This document shows positions 6,122-14,751 of a stretch of 24,721 nucleotides of DNA, piece by piece. This stretch comes from JBCDJG01 sp038748065 (lineage in GTDB: Bacteria; Pseudomonadota; Gammaproteobacteria; Pseudomonadales; Halieaceae). Both the position numbers and the translations under genes were made by a program. The stretch spans positions 1 to 24,721 of the forward strand of contig JBCDJG010000064.1 of the NCBI GenBank assembly GCA_038748065.1, read 5' to 3'. Position 1 is the first letter of the stretch. Each line of letters starts with the position of its first letter. A model generated the notes under the pieces. It worked only from the letters and a program-made list of their open reading frames with translations, was not told where the DNA came from and did not search any database.

Positions 6122-7565
6122 TACGGTCAATCTGTTTGCCCTGCTGCAGCAACATGCGGCGGCCCACCCAGAGCGGTCTGCCATTGCGACTACTGATCTT
6201 CAGATTAATTACGGCGAATTGCCTGGGCGCATCGCGTCTGTCGCGGCGGGCCTGCGGGTGCAAGGTTTCGAATCAGGCGGTATGACGGGAGTTGCGGTGC
6301 TGGACGACGTACAGCATATGCTACTGACCATGGCGCTGATGTGTATGGGCACGCCCCACATCAGCCTCTGGGCCACCGACGCCAATCCCTTGCTCGAGCG
6401 CAAGGCCGACAAGCTCCAGATCAGGCAGCTCATCCACGAGACGGGCCAGCCACATGGCCTGCTGGCGCGTGAGGAGATCACAGGCTTCGAATTGAGGCCG
6501 GCTTCAGAGGGCGTAGATGAGGCCACGCAATGGCTTGCGGCGCACGAGCAAAGTCTTGATGCCATGGTGTGTTATCGATCAACGTCGGGCACCACGGGTG
6601 ATCCCAAGATCTTTGGCTCCGTTCTGGCCAACAGCCTAGAACACGCGAGCCTTTTCGCTAGTGAGCCCGGCAAGGCCTGCGTCTTGCGCACGGGGCGCTG
6701 TGAGCACGACGCCAACCGCCTCCACAACGTCGGTGTGTTGCTGGGAGGGCAAACCTTGCCGGTACTCTTTCCCTTTACTGCCGAGCGGCTGGCCCCCTTT
6801 TGCGAAGCCTACGGGGTGACAGAGGTACAGGCGGGGCCGCTGCGGCTCGTCTCGCTACTGGATTCCGAGCCGGATGAGGGCTTCAAGCTGCCGCCGGGCA
6901 CACGCTGGATAAGCGGCGGTATCCGTGTTCCTGGGCCGCTGCGTTTTGAGGTCATGAAGCGCCTCACCACTGAGTTATACGTGCTCTTCGCGACGAGCGA
7001 GGCATTTGCGATTTCCCAGGCGACACCCGATGAGCATGAACGATGGCCTGAGGGCGTTGGCCATCCGATGCCGGGGGTCGAGGTTGAGCTGCGCGATGCA
7101 GCAGGCTCCCCGGTGCCGCGCGGCGAAGTGGGTGAACTCTGGGTGCGGCGGCAGGGCGTGCCCGGCGACGGCACCATCGAAAAGCCTGGCTGGCACTGCA
7201 CCGGCGACCTGATGTCCTGGCCGGAAGACGGCCCGCTCATCTTTCACTCGCGCGCCGACGATATGATGATCATGAATGGCATCAACATCTTCCCGGGGCC
7301 GATCGAGGATGCCCTGCTGGAGCATGAAGAGGTCAGTGAAGCGCTGGCCTTTCCGCTCGAGTCGCGCCTGCACGGCCAGATTCCTGTGGCAGCCGTGGTA
7401 TTGAAGCAGGGCGGTGAGGTAGCCGCTGCCACGCTGGTGAAGTACGCCCGCGACAAGCTAGGCAAGCTAGCACCGCGCAAGATAGTCATCCTGGATGAAA
7501 TTCCGCGCACTTCCCTGGGCAAACCGCGGCCACTGGAGTTGCAAGCGGCCATGCGCGCGGGCTGA
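6114..7565 (+). CDS. AMP-forming carboxylate ligase (adenylation enzyme), cassette 2 (483 aa)
   Basis: Same length as its paralogue at 1942-3393 and collinear throughout. It has STSGTTGDPK (156-165), FATSE (292-296), GELW, HCTGD (361-365), SRADDMMIMNG and PRTSLGKPRP with Lys470. The C-terminal third is nearly identical between copies; differences gather in residues 85-135 and 165-200, which flank the phosphate loop. Whether the two enzymes activate different acids cannot be decided here. The ATG overlaps the hydrolase stop by eight bases. It is the last gene of the cassette, and its TGA lies 4 bases from the end of the convergent pump gene, leaving no room for a separate terminator. Confidence 0.88.
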   Translation: MADTVNLFALLQQHAAAHPERSAIATTDLQINYGELPGRIASVAAGLRVQGFESGGMTGVAVLDDVQHMLLTMALMCMGTPHISLWATDANPLLERKADKLQIRQLIHETGQPHGLLAREEITGFELRPASEGVDEATQWLAAHEQSLDAMVCYRSTSGTTGDPKIFGSVLANSLEHASLFASEPGKACVLRTGRCEHDANRLHNVGVLLGGQTLPVLFPFTAERLAPFCEAYGVTEVQAGPLRLVSLLDSEPDEGFKLPPGTRWISGGIRVPGPLRFEVMKRLTTELYVLFATSEAFAISQATPDEHERWPEGVGHPMPGVEVELRDAAGSPVPRGEVGELWVRRQGVPGDGTIEKPGWHCTGDLMSWPEDGPLIFHSRADDMMIMNGINIFPGPIEDALLEHEEVSEALAFPLESRLHGQIPVAAVVLKQGGEVAAATLVKYARDKLGKLAPRKIVILDEIPRTSLGKPRPLELQAAMRAG

Positions 7566-7569
7566 GCGC

Positions 7570-10500
7570 TTACTCCGAGGCCCGCTCCGCCAGCTGCCGT
7601 GCCGACGGCGTGCTGCGCGCTGAAATCCAGCCCCACAGACGCGCTACGCCGTGGCGGCAGTCATCGCCCACGGCGTAGAGCGCGGGCACCATCAGCAGGG
7701 TGACAAACAGCGCGAAGAGCACCCCGAAGGACAGGCTCACCACGCTGGGCTTCAGGAACTCCGCGCTGGTAGAACGCTCCAGCAGGATGGGCATCAGGCC
7801 GACGAAGGTGGTTACAGTGGTCAGCAAGATGGGGCGGAAGCGCACCACGCCGGCCTGCACAATGGACTGCAGTTCGTCCTGACCCTGCTCGCGTAATCGC
7901 CTGATGTAATCCACCAGCACAAGGTTATCGTTCACCACAACGCCCGCCGCCGCACCGATGCCGAAGTAGCTGAACAGGGCCATGGGAATGCCCCAGATCA
8001 TGTGGCCGAAGACGGCGCCCATAAAGCCAAAGGGAATGGCCGTCATGATCAGCAGGGGCAGCCAGTAGGACTTAAAGGCCACGGCAATCAGGGCATACAT
8101 GATGAAGAACGCGACTGTGTAGAGCGCCTGGATTTCGCCAAAGAACTCTTCTTCTTCCTCCTGCTGCCCGGCCTTAAGCACATCCAGGCCGGGGTAGGTC
8201 TGCTTCAGCGCTGGGATGAACTCCGCGCGCACGTCGCGCAGAATATCGCTCATTACAGCGTTGTCGATATCCGCAGCCACGGTGAGAATGCGCTGGCCGT
8301 CGCGGCGCTGAATGCGCTGCACGCCGGAGGCGAGTTCCACGTCCACCACCGACAGCAGCGGCACCTCCTGCTCGGAGGGCGTGCGCACGCGGAAGTCGTC
8401 AAGGCTGTTGAGTTGCTCGCGGGTCTCTCTCGGGTAGCGCACCATCACTTTTACGTCACCAAACTCCCGCGGCAGGCGCTGCACTTCTTCTCCGTAGTAA
8501 GCCTGGCGTACCTGGCGGCTCACTTCGCCGAGGGTCAGGCCGAGCTTTTCGGCACCGGGCTTGATATCCATGATGATCTCGTCGGATTCGCCACGCTGGC
8601 TATCGCGCACGTAAAAGGTGCCATCATAGGTACGCAGCTTGCCCTGCAGATCGCGGCTTGCCTGTCTTAAGACTTCGCCCTCCGGGTGACGCAGCAGCCA
8701 CCGGGCATCGGCGCCGCCGCGGCCACTTGCAATGGTGAAACTCACCTCGATCTCGTCGGCATCGGGAATGTCGCCGAGGATTTCGCGGAAGCGATTGGCG
8801 ACCTGTTCGGAGCTGACGTCACGGCCTTCCGGTGCCGAGAGTTTCAGAGAAGAGTTCACGTAGTTACGCGACGTGCGGGTGTACCACCCGCGCACCAGTT
8901 CGGTCTCGCCATCCACGGCTTCACCCTGTTCGATCTCCCACTGGCGAACAAACTCGTCCTTGGTGCGGGTGAGCTGGTCGCGCACCTCGATGGCCCGTTG
9001 CAGCGGCGTGCCCGTAGGCAGGATGACCCGCGTAGTAATCTGGGTGCTATCGACCTTGGGGAAGAAGGAGAACTTGACCCAGCCAGCGCTGAGCAGCCCA
9101 AAGGCGATGACGAAGCCGCCGAAAAAAACAGCCACCGTAACGTAGCGATTGCGGATGCACCAGTTCAGCACGGGCCGGAAGCGCATGTCGGCGAAGTTCA
9201 TGATGCCGTGCTCCAGCACCTGCTGCTTGCGTGCCAGGCCCGAGAGCTGTGGCCGCTCGCGCAGGTGGCGCAGGTGGGCGGGCAGAATCAGGAAGGCCTC
9301 AATCAATGAGATGGTCAGTGCCACCGTAATCACCACGGAAAGCTGCTTGGTCCATTGCGCCTGCTCGCCACTCACGAACCACCACGGCGCAAAAGCCACC
9401 ATGGTGGTGAGTACGGCGAAGAACACCGGCCGTGCCACGGCCATCGCGCCCTGCACGGCACCCTCCGGCCCGCCGCCCATAAGGTGCGTATGGTGGTGCA
9501 CACTCTCGCCCACAACGATGGCGTCGTCCACCACGATACCCAGCACCAGCAGGAAGGCGAATGTGCTCATCACGTTCAGGCTAATGTCATTGGCGGGCAG
9601 CAGGGAGAAGGTGCCGAGGAAGGCCACGCCAATCCCGGCGGTGACCCACAGCGCTACCCGTGGCCTCAAGGTCAGGATGAGAATCAGGAAGACCAGCAGC
9701 AGACCCTGGTAAGAGGCGGCTGAGATGATATCCATGCGGCCCTTGTAGATGTCGGCCGTGTCGAACCAGAGCTGCATGCCAATGCCATCAGGCAAGGTCT
9801 GCTGGCGCTTTTCCATCCAGGCTTTCACCCCGTCCGAGGCTTTCACTACCTGCATTGTGGCTGGAGACAGTATCTCCAGCACCACGGCCCGTTTGCCGTT
9901 CAGCAAAGTGATGATGCGATCATCCTCGAAGCCGTCTACGACGTTGGCGACATCGCCGACGCGGATGGTCGCCCCCGAGGGCGCCTGACGAATGACGATC
10001 TCCTCAAAGTCCGTCTGCGTATCGGCCAGGTTGCGCGCCCGGAGCTGCACGTCGCCGGTGGGCGTGCGTACCTCGCCTGAGGAAGTATTCACGGAATCGT
10101 TACGAATGGCGGCGGCCACCTCGGCGAAGGTCAGGCCGTAGCTGCGCATCGCCTGTTCGCTGAGTTCAATGCTCACCTCTTCCTTGCGCAGGCCCGAAAT
10201 GTTGATCGTGGCAATGTAGGGGAGGGCGCTCAGCTCGTCTTTTAAGGTTTCGGCCAGGCGAAACAGTTCCCGTTCGCGCAGGTCGCCGTAGAGGCCGAGA
10301 CGCATCATCTCGCCGTTGAAGTTATTGCGCTCGACACGAGGATTCTCGATATCCCGGGGAAAGGAGGGAATGGAGTCGACGGCATTCTCTACATCAGAGA
10401 GAAAACCGTTGATGTCGACGTCGGGATAGGTCGCCACGGTAATCGATGCGCTGCCTTCGGTCGCGGTGGACGTCACGCGTTCGATGTTGTCGACGTTCTC

Positions 10501-10716
10501 CAGCTGATCTTCAATGCGCTTGATGATCTGCTCTTCCACCTCCTGGGGCGCCGCTGCGGGCCAAGGCACGGTGATGGTGACCTGCTGTACCTCGGTGGAG
10601 GGAAAGGCCTCACGCTCCATGGTGATGAAGCCCAGGTAACCTGAGAGCAGAATGCCCACCATCAACAGGTTGGCGGCGACCGGGTTATTAACCCACCAGC
10701 GTACAAAGCCTTCCAT
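7570..10716 (-). CDS. RND-family efflux pump, inner-membrane subunit (1048 aa)
   Basis: A full-length HAE1-type RND transporter. The N-terminus (WWVNNPVAANLLMVGILL) is the usual first membrane helix. TM4 contains GIVVDDAIVVGE with the proton-relay aspartates D397-D398. The second half repeats the architecture, with GVVVNDNLVLVDY in the TM10 equivalent, where AcrB has a lysine; the Asn-Asp form is common in this subclass. Two large periplasmic loops are present. GGGAG lies eight bases before the ATG. The membrane fusion protein gene precedes it by 17 bases, so both form one operon. No outer-membrane factor is visible. Substrates are unknown: the adjacent peptide product or a hydrophobic catabolic substrate are possibilities suggested only by position. 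Confidence 0.93.
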   Translation of the reverse strand: MEGFVRWWVNNPVAANLLMVGILLSGYLGFITMEREAFPSTEVQQVTITVPWPAAAPQEVEEQIIKRIEDQLENVDNIERVTSTATEGSASITVATYPDVDINGFLSDVENAVDSIPSFPRDIENPRVERNNFNGEMMRLGLYGDLRERELFRLAETLKDELSALPYIATINISGLRKEEVSIELSEQAMRSYGLTFAEVAAAIRNDSVNTSSGEVRTPTGDVQLRARNLADTQTDFEEIVIRQAPSGATIRVGDVANVVDGFEDDRIITLLNGKRAVVLEILSPATMQVVKASDGVKAWMEKRQQTLPDGIGMQLWFDTADIYKGRMDIISAASYQGLLLVFLILILTLRPRVALWVTAGIGVAFLGTFSLLPANDISLNVMSTFAFLLVLGIVVDDAIVVGESVHHHTHLMGGGPEGAVQGAMAVARPVFFAVLTTMVAFAPWWFVSGEQAQWTKQLSVVITVALTISLIEAFLILPAHLRHLRERPQLSGLARKQQVLEHGIMNFADMRFRPVLNWCIRNRYVTVAVFFGGFVIAFGLLSAGWVKFSFFPKVDSTQITTRVILPTGTPLQRAIEVRDQLTRTKDEFVRQWEIEQGEAVDGETELVRGWYTRTSRNYVNSSLKLSAPEGRDVSSEQVANRFREILGDIPDADEIEVSFTIASGRGGADARWLLRHPEGEVLRQASRDLQGKLRTYDGTFYVRDSQRGESDEIIMDIKPGAEKLGLTLGEVSRQVRQAYYGEEVQRLPREFGDVKVMVRYPRETREQLNSLDDFRVRTPSEQEVPLLSVVDVELASGVQRIQRRDGQRILTVAADIDNAVMSDILRDVRAEFIPALKQTYPGLDVLKAGQQEEEEEFFGEIQALYTVAFFIMYALIAVAFKSYWLPLLIMTAIPFGFMGAVFGHMIWGIPMALFSYFGIGAAAGVVVNDNLVLVDYIRRLREQGQDELQSIVQAGVVRFRPILLTTVTTFVGLMPILLERSTSAEFLKPSVVSLSFGVLFALFVTLLMVPALYAVGDDCRHGVARLWGWISARSTPSARQLAERASE

Positions 10717-10733
10717 ATTCGGTGCTCCCTGGC

Positions 10734-11897
10734 TCAGCCTTCGCTGCTGCTAATGGCCTGCAGTGGCATGCCGGGTATCGGGTTGCGAATGGCGGAGGTC
10801 ACCACCTGCTCACCGGGCTTAAGGCCGCTGGCTATCACCGCAAGTTCGCCGCTGGTGTGCAGCACTTTCACCTCGCGGATTTCGAGTTGCCCGTCACCGT
10901 TCACCACGTAAACCATGTTGCCCGCGCGCAGTCCGCCCCGCGGAATGTTCACCGCGCTCGTTACCTCTCGGCCCTTGATGGTCGCGTCCACGAACAGCCC
11001 CACGGCCATGGGCATGCCCTGCTTGGACATGTTCTCGCCGTAGGGGTCTGCCAGCTCAGCCATAGCGAAGAGCATGCGGGTTTCTGGGTCGATGGCGGCA
11101 TCGAGTCGCGCCAGGCGCCCATACCAGTGATGCACCTCGCCGGCCACTTCGGCACTGAAGTCCACTTCCAGCCCGCCATCAGACGGTGCGGTATAGCCAA
11201 TGGGCAGGCCCAGGCTGGCCAGCTGGGTGTTGCTCAGGGGCAAGCGTACTTCAACAACGTCGGTGCTGAACACGCGCGCCAGCGAGGTGCCGGGGGTAAT
11301 GTATTGGCCCACATTGACGCTGATGCTGGCCACGCGGCCGCTGAATGGCAGGGTGAGTTGCGTGCGTTCCAGGTTGATGGTGGCCTGGGTCAGGTTAGCT
11401 TTCGCCGCCTCAAGGTTGGCGCGGGCCTGGGCAATCTGCGGCTTGCGCAGGGCCAGGTCTGAGGGGTTGCGTTCGTTCCTGAGCTGTTTGCGTGCTACGT
11501 CGGCATCAGCCAGCGCCTGTTCTACGGCCAGCTCCGCATCGGCCACCTGGGCCTCGGCCTGCTGCAGCGCCAAGGTGTAATCCGTATCTTCGATGCGCAA
11601 AAGCGCCACGTCGGGTTTGATATTGCCGCCCTCTACAAACTCGGGCGATACCGCCACAATGCGGCCGGCGATCTGGCTCACCAGGTCGATGGTCGTGCGG
11701 GCGCGGACCTCGCCCTGTGCGCGCACGTCGAGCGCCACGTCGCCCTCGGCGGCTATAGCCACCTGTACGCTGCTCGGCCTGGCCTGCTCCTGGCTCTGGC
11801 TAGGCACCGGTTTAGTGGCCTGGAGCACCGCGTAGGCGCCGAGGCTGGCGAGCAGTACGCCTATCGGGGCCAGAATGCGGAATATTTTGTGGGCCAT
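10734..11897 (-). CDS. RND efflux membrane fusion (adaptor) protein (387 aa)
   Basis: Periplasmic adaptor of the pump encoded next to it. A single N-terminal hydrophobic segment (about residues 6-26) anchors it. A lipoyl-like half-motif (DLVSQIAGRI) is followed by a long Ala/Gln-rich coiled-coil hairpin (about 95-165) and then the second lipoyl half (LPFSGRVASISVNVGQ). The ATG at 11897 was chosen because it directly precedes the membrane segment; an upstream ATG at 11942 would add 15 polar residues and has only a poorly spaced site. There is no lipobox. It is transcribed away from the Rieske gene, with about 120 bases between their starts for two promoters. Confidence 0.88.
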   Translation of the reverse strand: MAHKIFRILAPIGVLLASLGAYAVLQATKPVPSQSQEQARPSSVQVAIAAEGDVALDVRAQGEVRARTTIDLVSQIAGRIVAVSPEFVEGGNIKPDVALLRIEDTDYTLALQQAEAQVADAELAVEQALADADVARKQLRNERNPSDLALRKPQIAQARANLEAAKANLTQATINLERTQLTLPFSGRVASISVNVGQYITPGTSLARVFSTDVVEVRLPLSNTQLASLGLPIGYTAPSDGGLEVDFSAEVAGEVHHWYGRLARLDAAIDPETRMLFAMAELADPYGENMSKQGMPMAVGLFVDATIKGREVTSAVNIPRGGLRAGNMVYVVNGDGQLEIREVKVLHTSGELAVIASGLKPGEQVVTSAIRNPIPGMPLQAISSSEG

Positions 11898-12019
11898 TGA
11901 AATGCTCAAGTCATTGTTTCCTATGGTGATTATAGACCCCATCCTTTATAGGGGCATTGATCTGTCTCAGAGGGTTATACGTACCAAGTCCAGATTTTGT
12001 TCAGTTTGGGGGAGAAAAA

Positions 12020-13186
12020 GTGCTAACGAACCTTTGGTACGTGGCGGAGTGGTCGAAGGCGGTTACCGATAAGCCTGTTCGAGCCAAGCTTTTAGGGCAA
12101 AACTTCGTCTTGTTCCGCGATAAGTCCGGGGCCGTTAGGTGCCTCTCCGATGTCTGCATTCACCGCGGTGGGGCGCTCAGCAATGGCTGGACCACCGATC
12201 GCGATTGCGTGGCCTGTCCCTACCACGGTTGGGAGTTTGACGCCGAAGGCCGTGTTCAGTTCATTCCATCCCGCGGCGAGGGTGCAGAAGTACCAGAGCG
12301 GGCCCGCATCGACGCCTACCCCACTCAGGAGCGCTACGGCATGATCTGGGTGTTCATGGGCGACCTCAAGGAGAGCGAGCGCTACCCGATTCCGCCCTTC
12401 CCGGAATACGACGATCGTGAGAACTGGCGCCCCATCTACACGGATTTCACCTGGAACGCCGACGTTAATCGTGTCGTGGAAAACGGCATCGATATCGCCC
12501 ATACGGCCTTTGTCCACCCGGGTTTCGGCTACCGTGAAATGGCCGACAAGAACCACATCGTCAAGATCGAGCGCAACGAGTACTCCGGCAACTCCTCCTG
12601 CATCCTGTATCCGCCGCCTATGGAGGGCAACATGGGCCTGATGAAGTTTGCCCGCAAGGATAAGGAGGCCACCCATGCGTCCCCGGCCTTCTATTTGCCC
12701 GGCCACACGGTGCGTCTGCAGATCGATGTGAACAGCTGGATGAGTATGATCATCTTCGACGCCAACACGCCGATCGATGAGCACACCACCAAGAGCTTTG
12801 TGGTGCAGGTGCGCAACTTCTTCCGCTTCGGCATCTTCGATGGCGGTTCCGTTAAGCGTACGCTCAAGGTCTTTCAGGAAGACGCCGAAATTGTCGAGGC
12901 CTTATCGCCGCACTATCTGCCGCAAACGTTGGAAGATGAGGTCAGCGTGGAGCAGGACAAGTTCATGGGTGCCTGGCGCAAGGTACTGCGCACACACGTA
13001 GAGAAGGGCTGGAAGGTCGATACCAAAGCGCTGAAGGCTTTTGATGGCGAGAAGGTATTCAGCGTGCCTTCACCGGCTCGGCGTGCCAACCCGCACCTGA
13101 AGTGGGCGTTGGATACTATCCCCCTCGTGCCGGCGGTTGGCCAACCGGAACCGCCCGGGAATGTGGCGAATATTGACGGAAGTTAG
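12020..13186 (+). CDS. Rieske [2Fe-2S] non-haem iron oxygenase, VanA/pheophorbide-oxygenase type (388 aa)
   Basis: The Rieske cluster ligands are C46-x-H48 (CIHRGG) and C66-x2-H69 (CPYHGW). The mononuclear iron site follows as ENGIDIAHTAFVH, with H161 and H166 and Asp158 bridging. Single-component terminal oxygenases of the vanillate demethylase/pheophorbide a oxygenase/TIC55 class have this layout; the FIPSRGEG and PPFPEYDD segments recall the pheophorbide oxygenase side. The C-terminal CxxC found in plant enzymes is absent. The GTG at 12020 is preferred because GGGGGAG ends 5-6 bases before it and the product then starts at the usual NLWYVAEW; an ATG at 11957 lacks this. A reductase partner is not encoded nearby. 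Substrate is unknown. Confidence 0.88.
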   Translation: MLTNLWYVAEWSKAVTDKPVRAKLLGQNFVLFRDKSGAVRCLSDVCIHRGGALSNGWTTDRDCVACPYHGWEFDAEGRVQFIPSRGEGAEVPERARIDAYPTQERYGMIWVFMGDLKESERYPIPPFPEYDDRENWRPIYTDFTWNADVNRVVENGIDIAHTAFVHPGFGYREMADKNHIVKIERNEYSGNSSCILYPPPMEGNMGLMKFARKDKEATHASPAFYLPGHTVRLQIDVNSWMSMIIFDANTPIDEHTTKSFVVQVRNFFRFGIFDGGSVKRTLKVFQEDAEIVEALSPHYLPQTLEDEVSVEQDKFMGAWRKVLRTHVEKGWKVDTKALKAFDGEKVFSVPSPARRANPHLKWALDTIPLVPAVGQPEPPGNVANIDGS

Positions 13187-13938
13187 GGGTCGAGCCGCTG
13201 CATCTGAATGCCCAGCATGCTGTAATCCACGGCGTAGTATCCGCTTGGCTGAGTGATCACTGCATCGCGGTGGTCGGGGTTGTCGAGCAGGTCCTGAGCC
13301 ATCACGCCGATGTAGACTTCATCGCTCCAGAGGTAGCTGAAACGGTAGAGTTTAAGGCCGGCTGCGTTGGTTTCCAGGTAGCGAATGTCTCGCTTGAGCC
13401 TTGCGTCTGAGAGCTGTGCTCTACAATCGATCTGACAGTTAGCGCCCGGCGCCAAAACAACGCCCTCAAAACACTCGCCACTCTCGCTGCCTATGTAGCT
13501 TAGGCAACGCAAAGAATCAAGGATCGTGACCTCGCGAATCTCCAGCGGCGCACCGGAGGTGTTTTTGTAATCATTCAGTACGTCGGCGACGATGTTCGCA
13601 TTGCCCCCGTCAGGCTCGCCCAGTGTGGCAAAACTCGTCGCCAGCGCCTGCGGCACAATCTCCTTGCCACCCAATGCGGCCAGGCCTGCGAGCGCCATCG
13701 CGAGGGCGACGCTCGAAAGCCGGCTGTGGTTGCCATTGCGCAGCGCCCTGAGGGCGCCAATGAATACCAGGGCGATCAGTGCAAGCAGGGCTCCGGTGCC
13801 GAGCGCGGGTATGCCTGCAGGATCCGACGTGGTTTCCGGGCCATAGCTAAAGAACCCTGCGCTGACCACGAGGCTGCCGGCAGAGGCTAAATTGGGCATC
13901 AGCGCTAGCAGCGCCGCGCTGTAGTATTGGACTGGCAT
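13183..13938 (-). CDS. secreted/membrane protein with central sorting-like segment and S74-type chaperone domain (251 aa)
   Basis: The N-terminus is a signal-like segment (residues 5-20). A second hydrophobic stretch beginning IPALGTGALLAL (43-54) and ending in ALRALRN resembles an exosortase-type sorting signal, but in the middle of the protein, as in so-called midcut-by-XrtH proteins. A third hydrophobic helix spans about 75-90. The C-terminal part starts SDARLKRDI (177-185) and continues with YIGVMAQDLL (209-218), the hallmark of Peptidase_S74/intramolecular chaperone domains of phage tail spikes and related trimeric proteins. Cysteines at 145, 156, 168 and 172 lie between. It converges on the Rieske gene with a 3-base overlap of stops. 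Role unknown; cell-surface display is a reasonable inference. Confidence 0.6.
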   Translation of the reverse strand: MPVQYYSAALLALMPNLASAGSLVVSAGFFSYGPETTSDPAGIPALGTGALLALIALVFIGALRALRNGNHSRLSSVALAMALAGLAALGGKEIVPQALATSFATLGEPDGGNANIVADVLNDYKNTSGAPLEIREVTILDSLRCLSYIGSESGECFEGVVLAPGANCQIDCRAQLSDARLKRDIRYLETNAAGLKLYRFSYLWSDEVYIGVMAQDLLDNPDHRDAVITQPSGYYAVDYSMLGIQMQRLDP

Positions 13939-14139
13939 AGTAGTTAGTTCCTGCTAGCGTTGAGACTGTACCTACTACGCCCTCGGTGTACAAGACGCTA
14001 CTTTTGGTAGTACTAGCACCCTATCAGATGCGATTTCGTCGCCAATCGAGCGCTTTTGCGTCGCACAGCAGGGCTCATCGAACTGCTCAAGCGGATGCTA
14101 TATTGTCCACTTTGCTGCTCTGGGAGAGCTACCCGCAAC

Positions 14140-14571
14140 ATGACGCTGACACCCTTCCATATTGCCTTGCAGGTTCGCGATCTGGCCGAGGCACGCGCAT
14201 TCTACGGCCAGACGCTCGCGCTGCCGGAAGGCCGCAGCAGTGAGTGCTGGATTGACTTCGACATGTTTGGGCACCAGTTTGTGGTGCACCTGAATGCTGC
14301 ACTGGGGCCCAATGGCCGCATCGATGCGGTGCGCAACGCGGTGGATGGGCACGGTGTGCCAGTGCCGCACTGTGGCGTGGTGCTTGAGTTTGATGCTTGG
14401 CGAGCCTTTGCGGATCGTCTTCGGGGCCGGGTCGAGTTTGTCATAGAGCCTTATATCCGTTTCGAGAATGAGCCCGGTGAGCAGGGCACAATGTTCTTCA
14501 CCGACCCCTCGGGCAACGCGCTGGAGTTCAAGGGCTTTCGCGACATCGCCGGCCAACTGTTCGCAACCTGA
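14140..14571 (+). CDS. VOC-family (glyoxalase/bleomycin-resistance fold) protein (143 aa)
   Basis: The protein opens with TPFHIALQVRDL and closes with FTDPSGNALEFKGF, the paired beta-alpha-beta-beta-beta signature of vicinal-oxygen-chelate proteins. Candidate metal ligands are H7, H77 and E129. The ATG at 14140 places H7 in the normal position; the frame is open upstream without homology. GGGAGAG lies about 11 bases before. Members act as lyases, dioxygenases or isomerases on small oxygenated substrates; the exact reaction is not readable. It is followed by a strong hairpin. Confidence 0.82.
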   Translation: MTLTPFHIALQVRDLAEARAFYGQTLALPEGRSSECWIDFDMFGHQFVVHLNAALGPNGRIDAVRNAVDGHGVPVPHCGVVLEFDAWRAFADRLRGRVEFVIEPYIRFENEPGEQGTMFFTDPSGNALEFKGFRDIAGQLFAT

Positions 14572-14577
14572 TCTTCA

Positions 14578-14606
14578 CCTGCCGCGATGTCGTCACTCGC
14601 GGCAGG
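14578..14606 (+). terminator. 10-bp stem hairpin after the VOC gene
   Basis: CCTGCCGCGA (14578-14587) and TCGCGGCAGG (14597-14606) form a perfect 10-bp GC-rich stem with a 9-base loop, starting six bases after the stop codon. The position fits a transcription terminator, although no T-run follows. Confidence 0.6.
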
Positions 14607-14751
14607 CATGGCAGCTATATTCCGTCTATGCTCTGGGTGAACCTTCGCTCACTCAGGCTGCGTTCATCACAGCTGTGATAAGCGGAGTTTTGCAATGGGA
14701 GTCGTGCGATAAATGTCCCTTCCATAAAAGAGAATCAGGGGAGACAGCGTT

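Noticed and set aside
1942..7565. Reading the ligases, ACP and hydrolase-fold proteins as a small NRPS or fatty-acid pathway without peptides
   Set aside because: Possible, but there is no condensation, ketosynthase or reductase domain, and the short motif-bearing peptides head each cassette with good start sites; the peptide-linked model explains more. Kept as the main alternative.
8002..9309. Long + strand open frames (222 and 207 codons) inside the pump gene
   Set aside because: They lie antisense to a full-length RND pump with clear motifs and show no domain, start site or codon pattern of their own; high GC content opens such frames.
10722..11462. 246-codon + strand frame opposite the adaptor gene
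   Set aside because: It is His/Gly/Ala-rich with no recognisable motif and fully overlaps the well-supported membrane fusion protein.
12092..12784. 230-codon - strand frame opposite the Rieske gene
   Set aside because: It covers the Rieske iron-sulfur and iron-binding coding region on the other strand and has no motif of its own.
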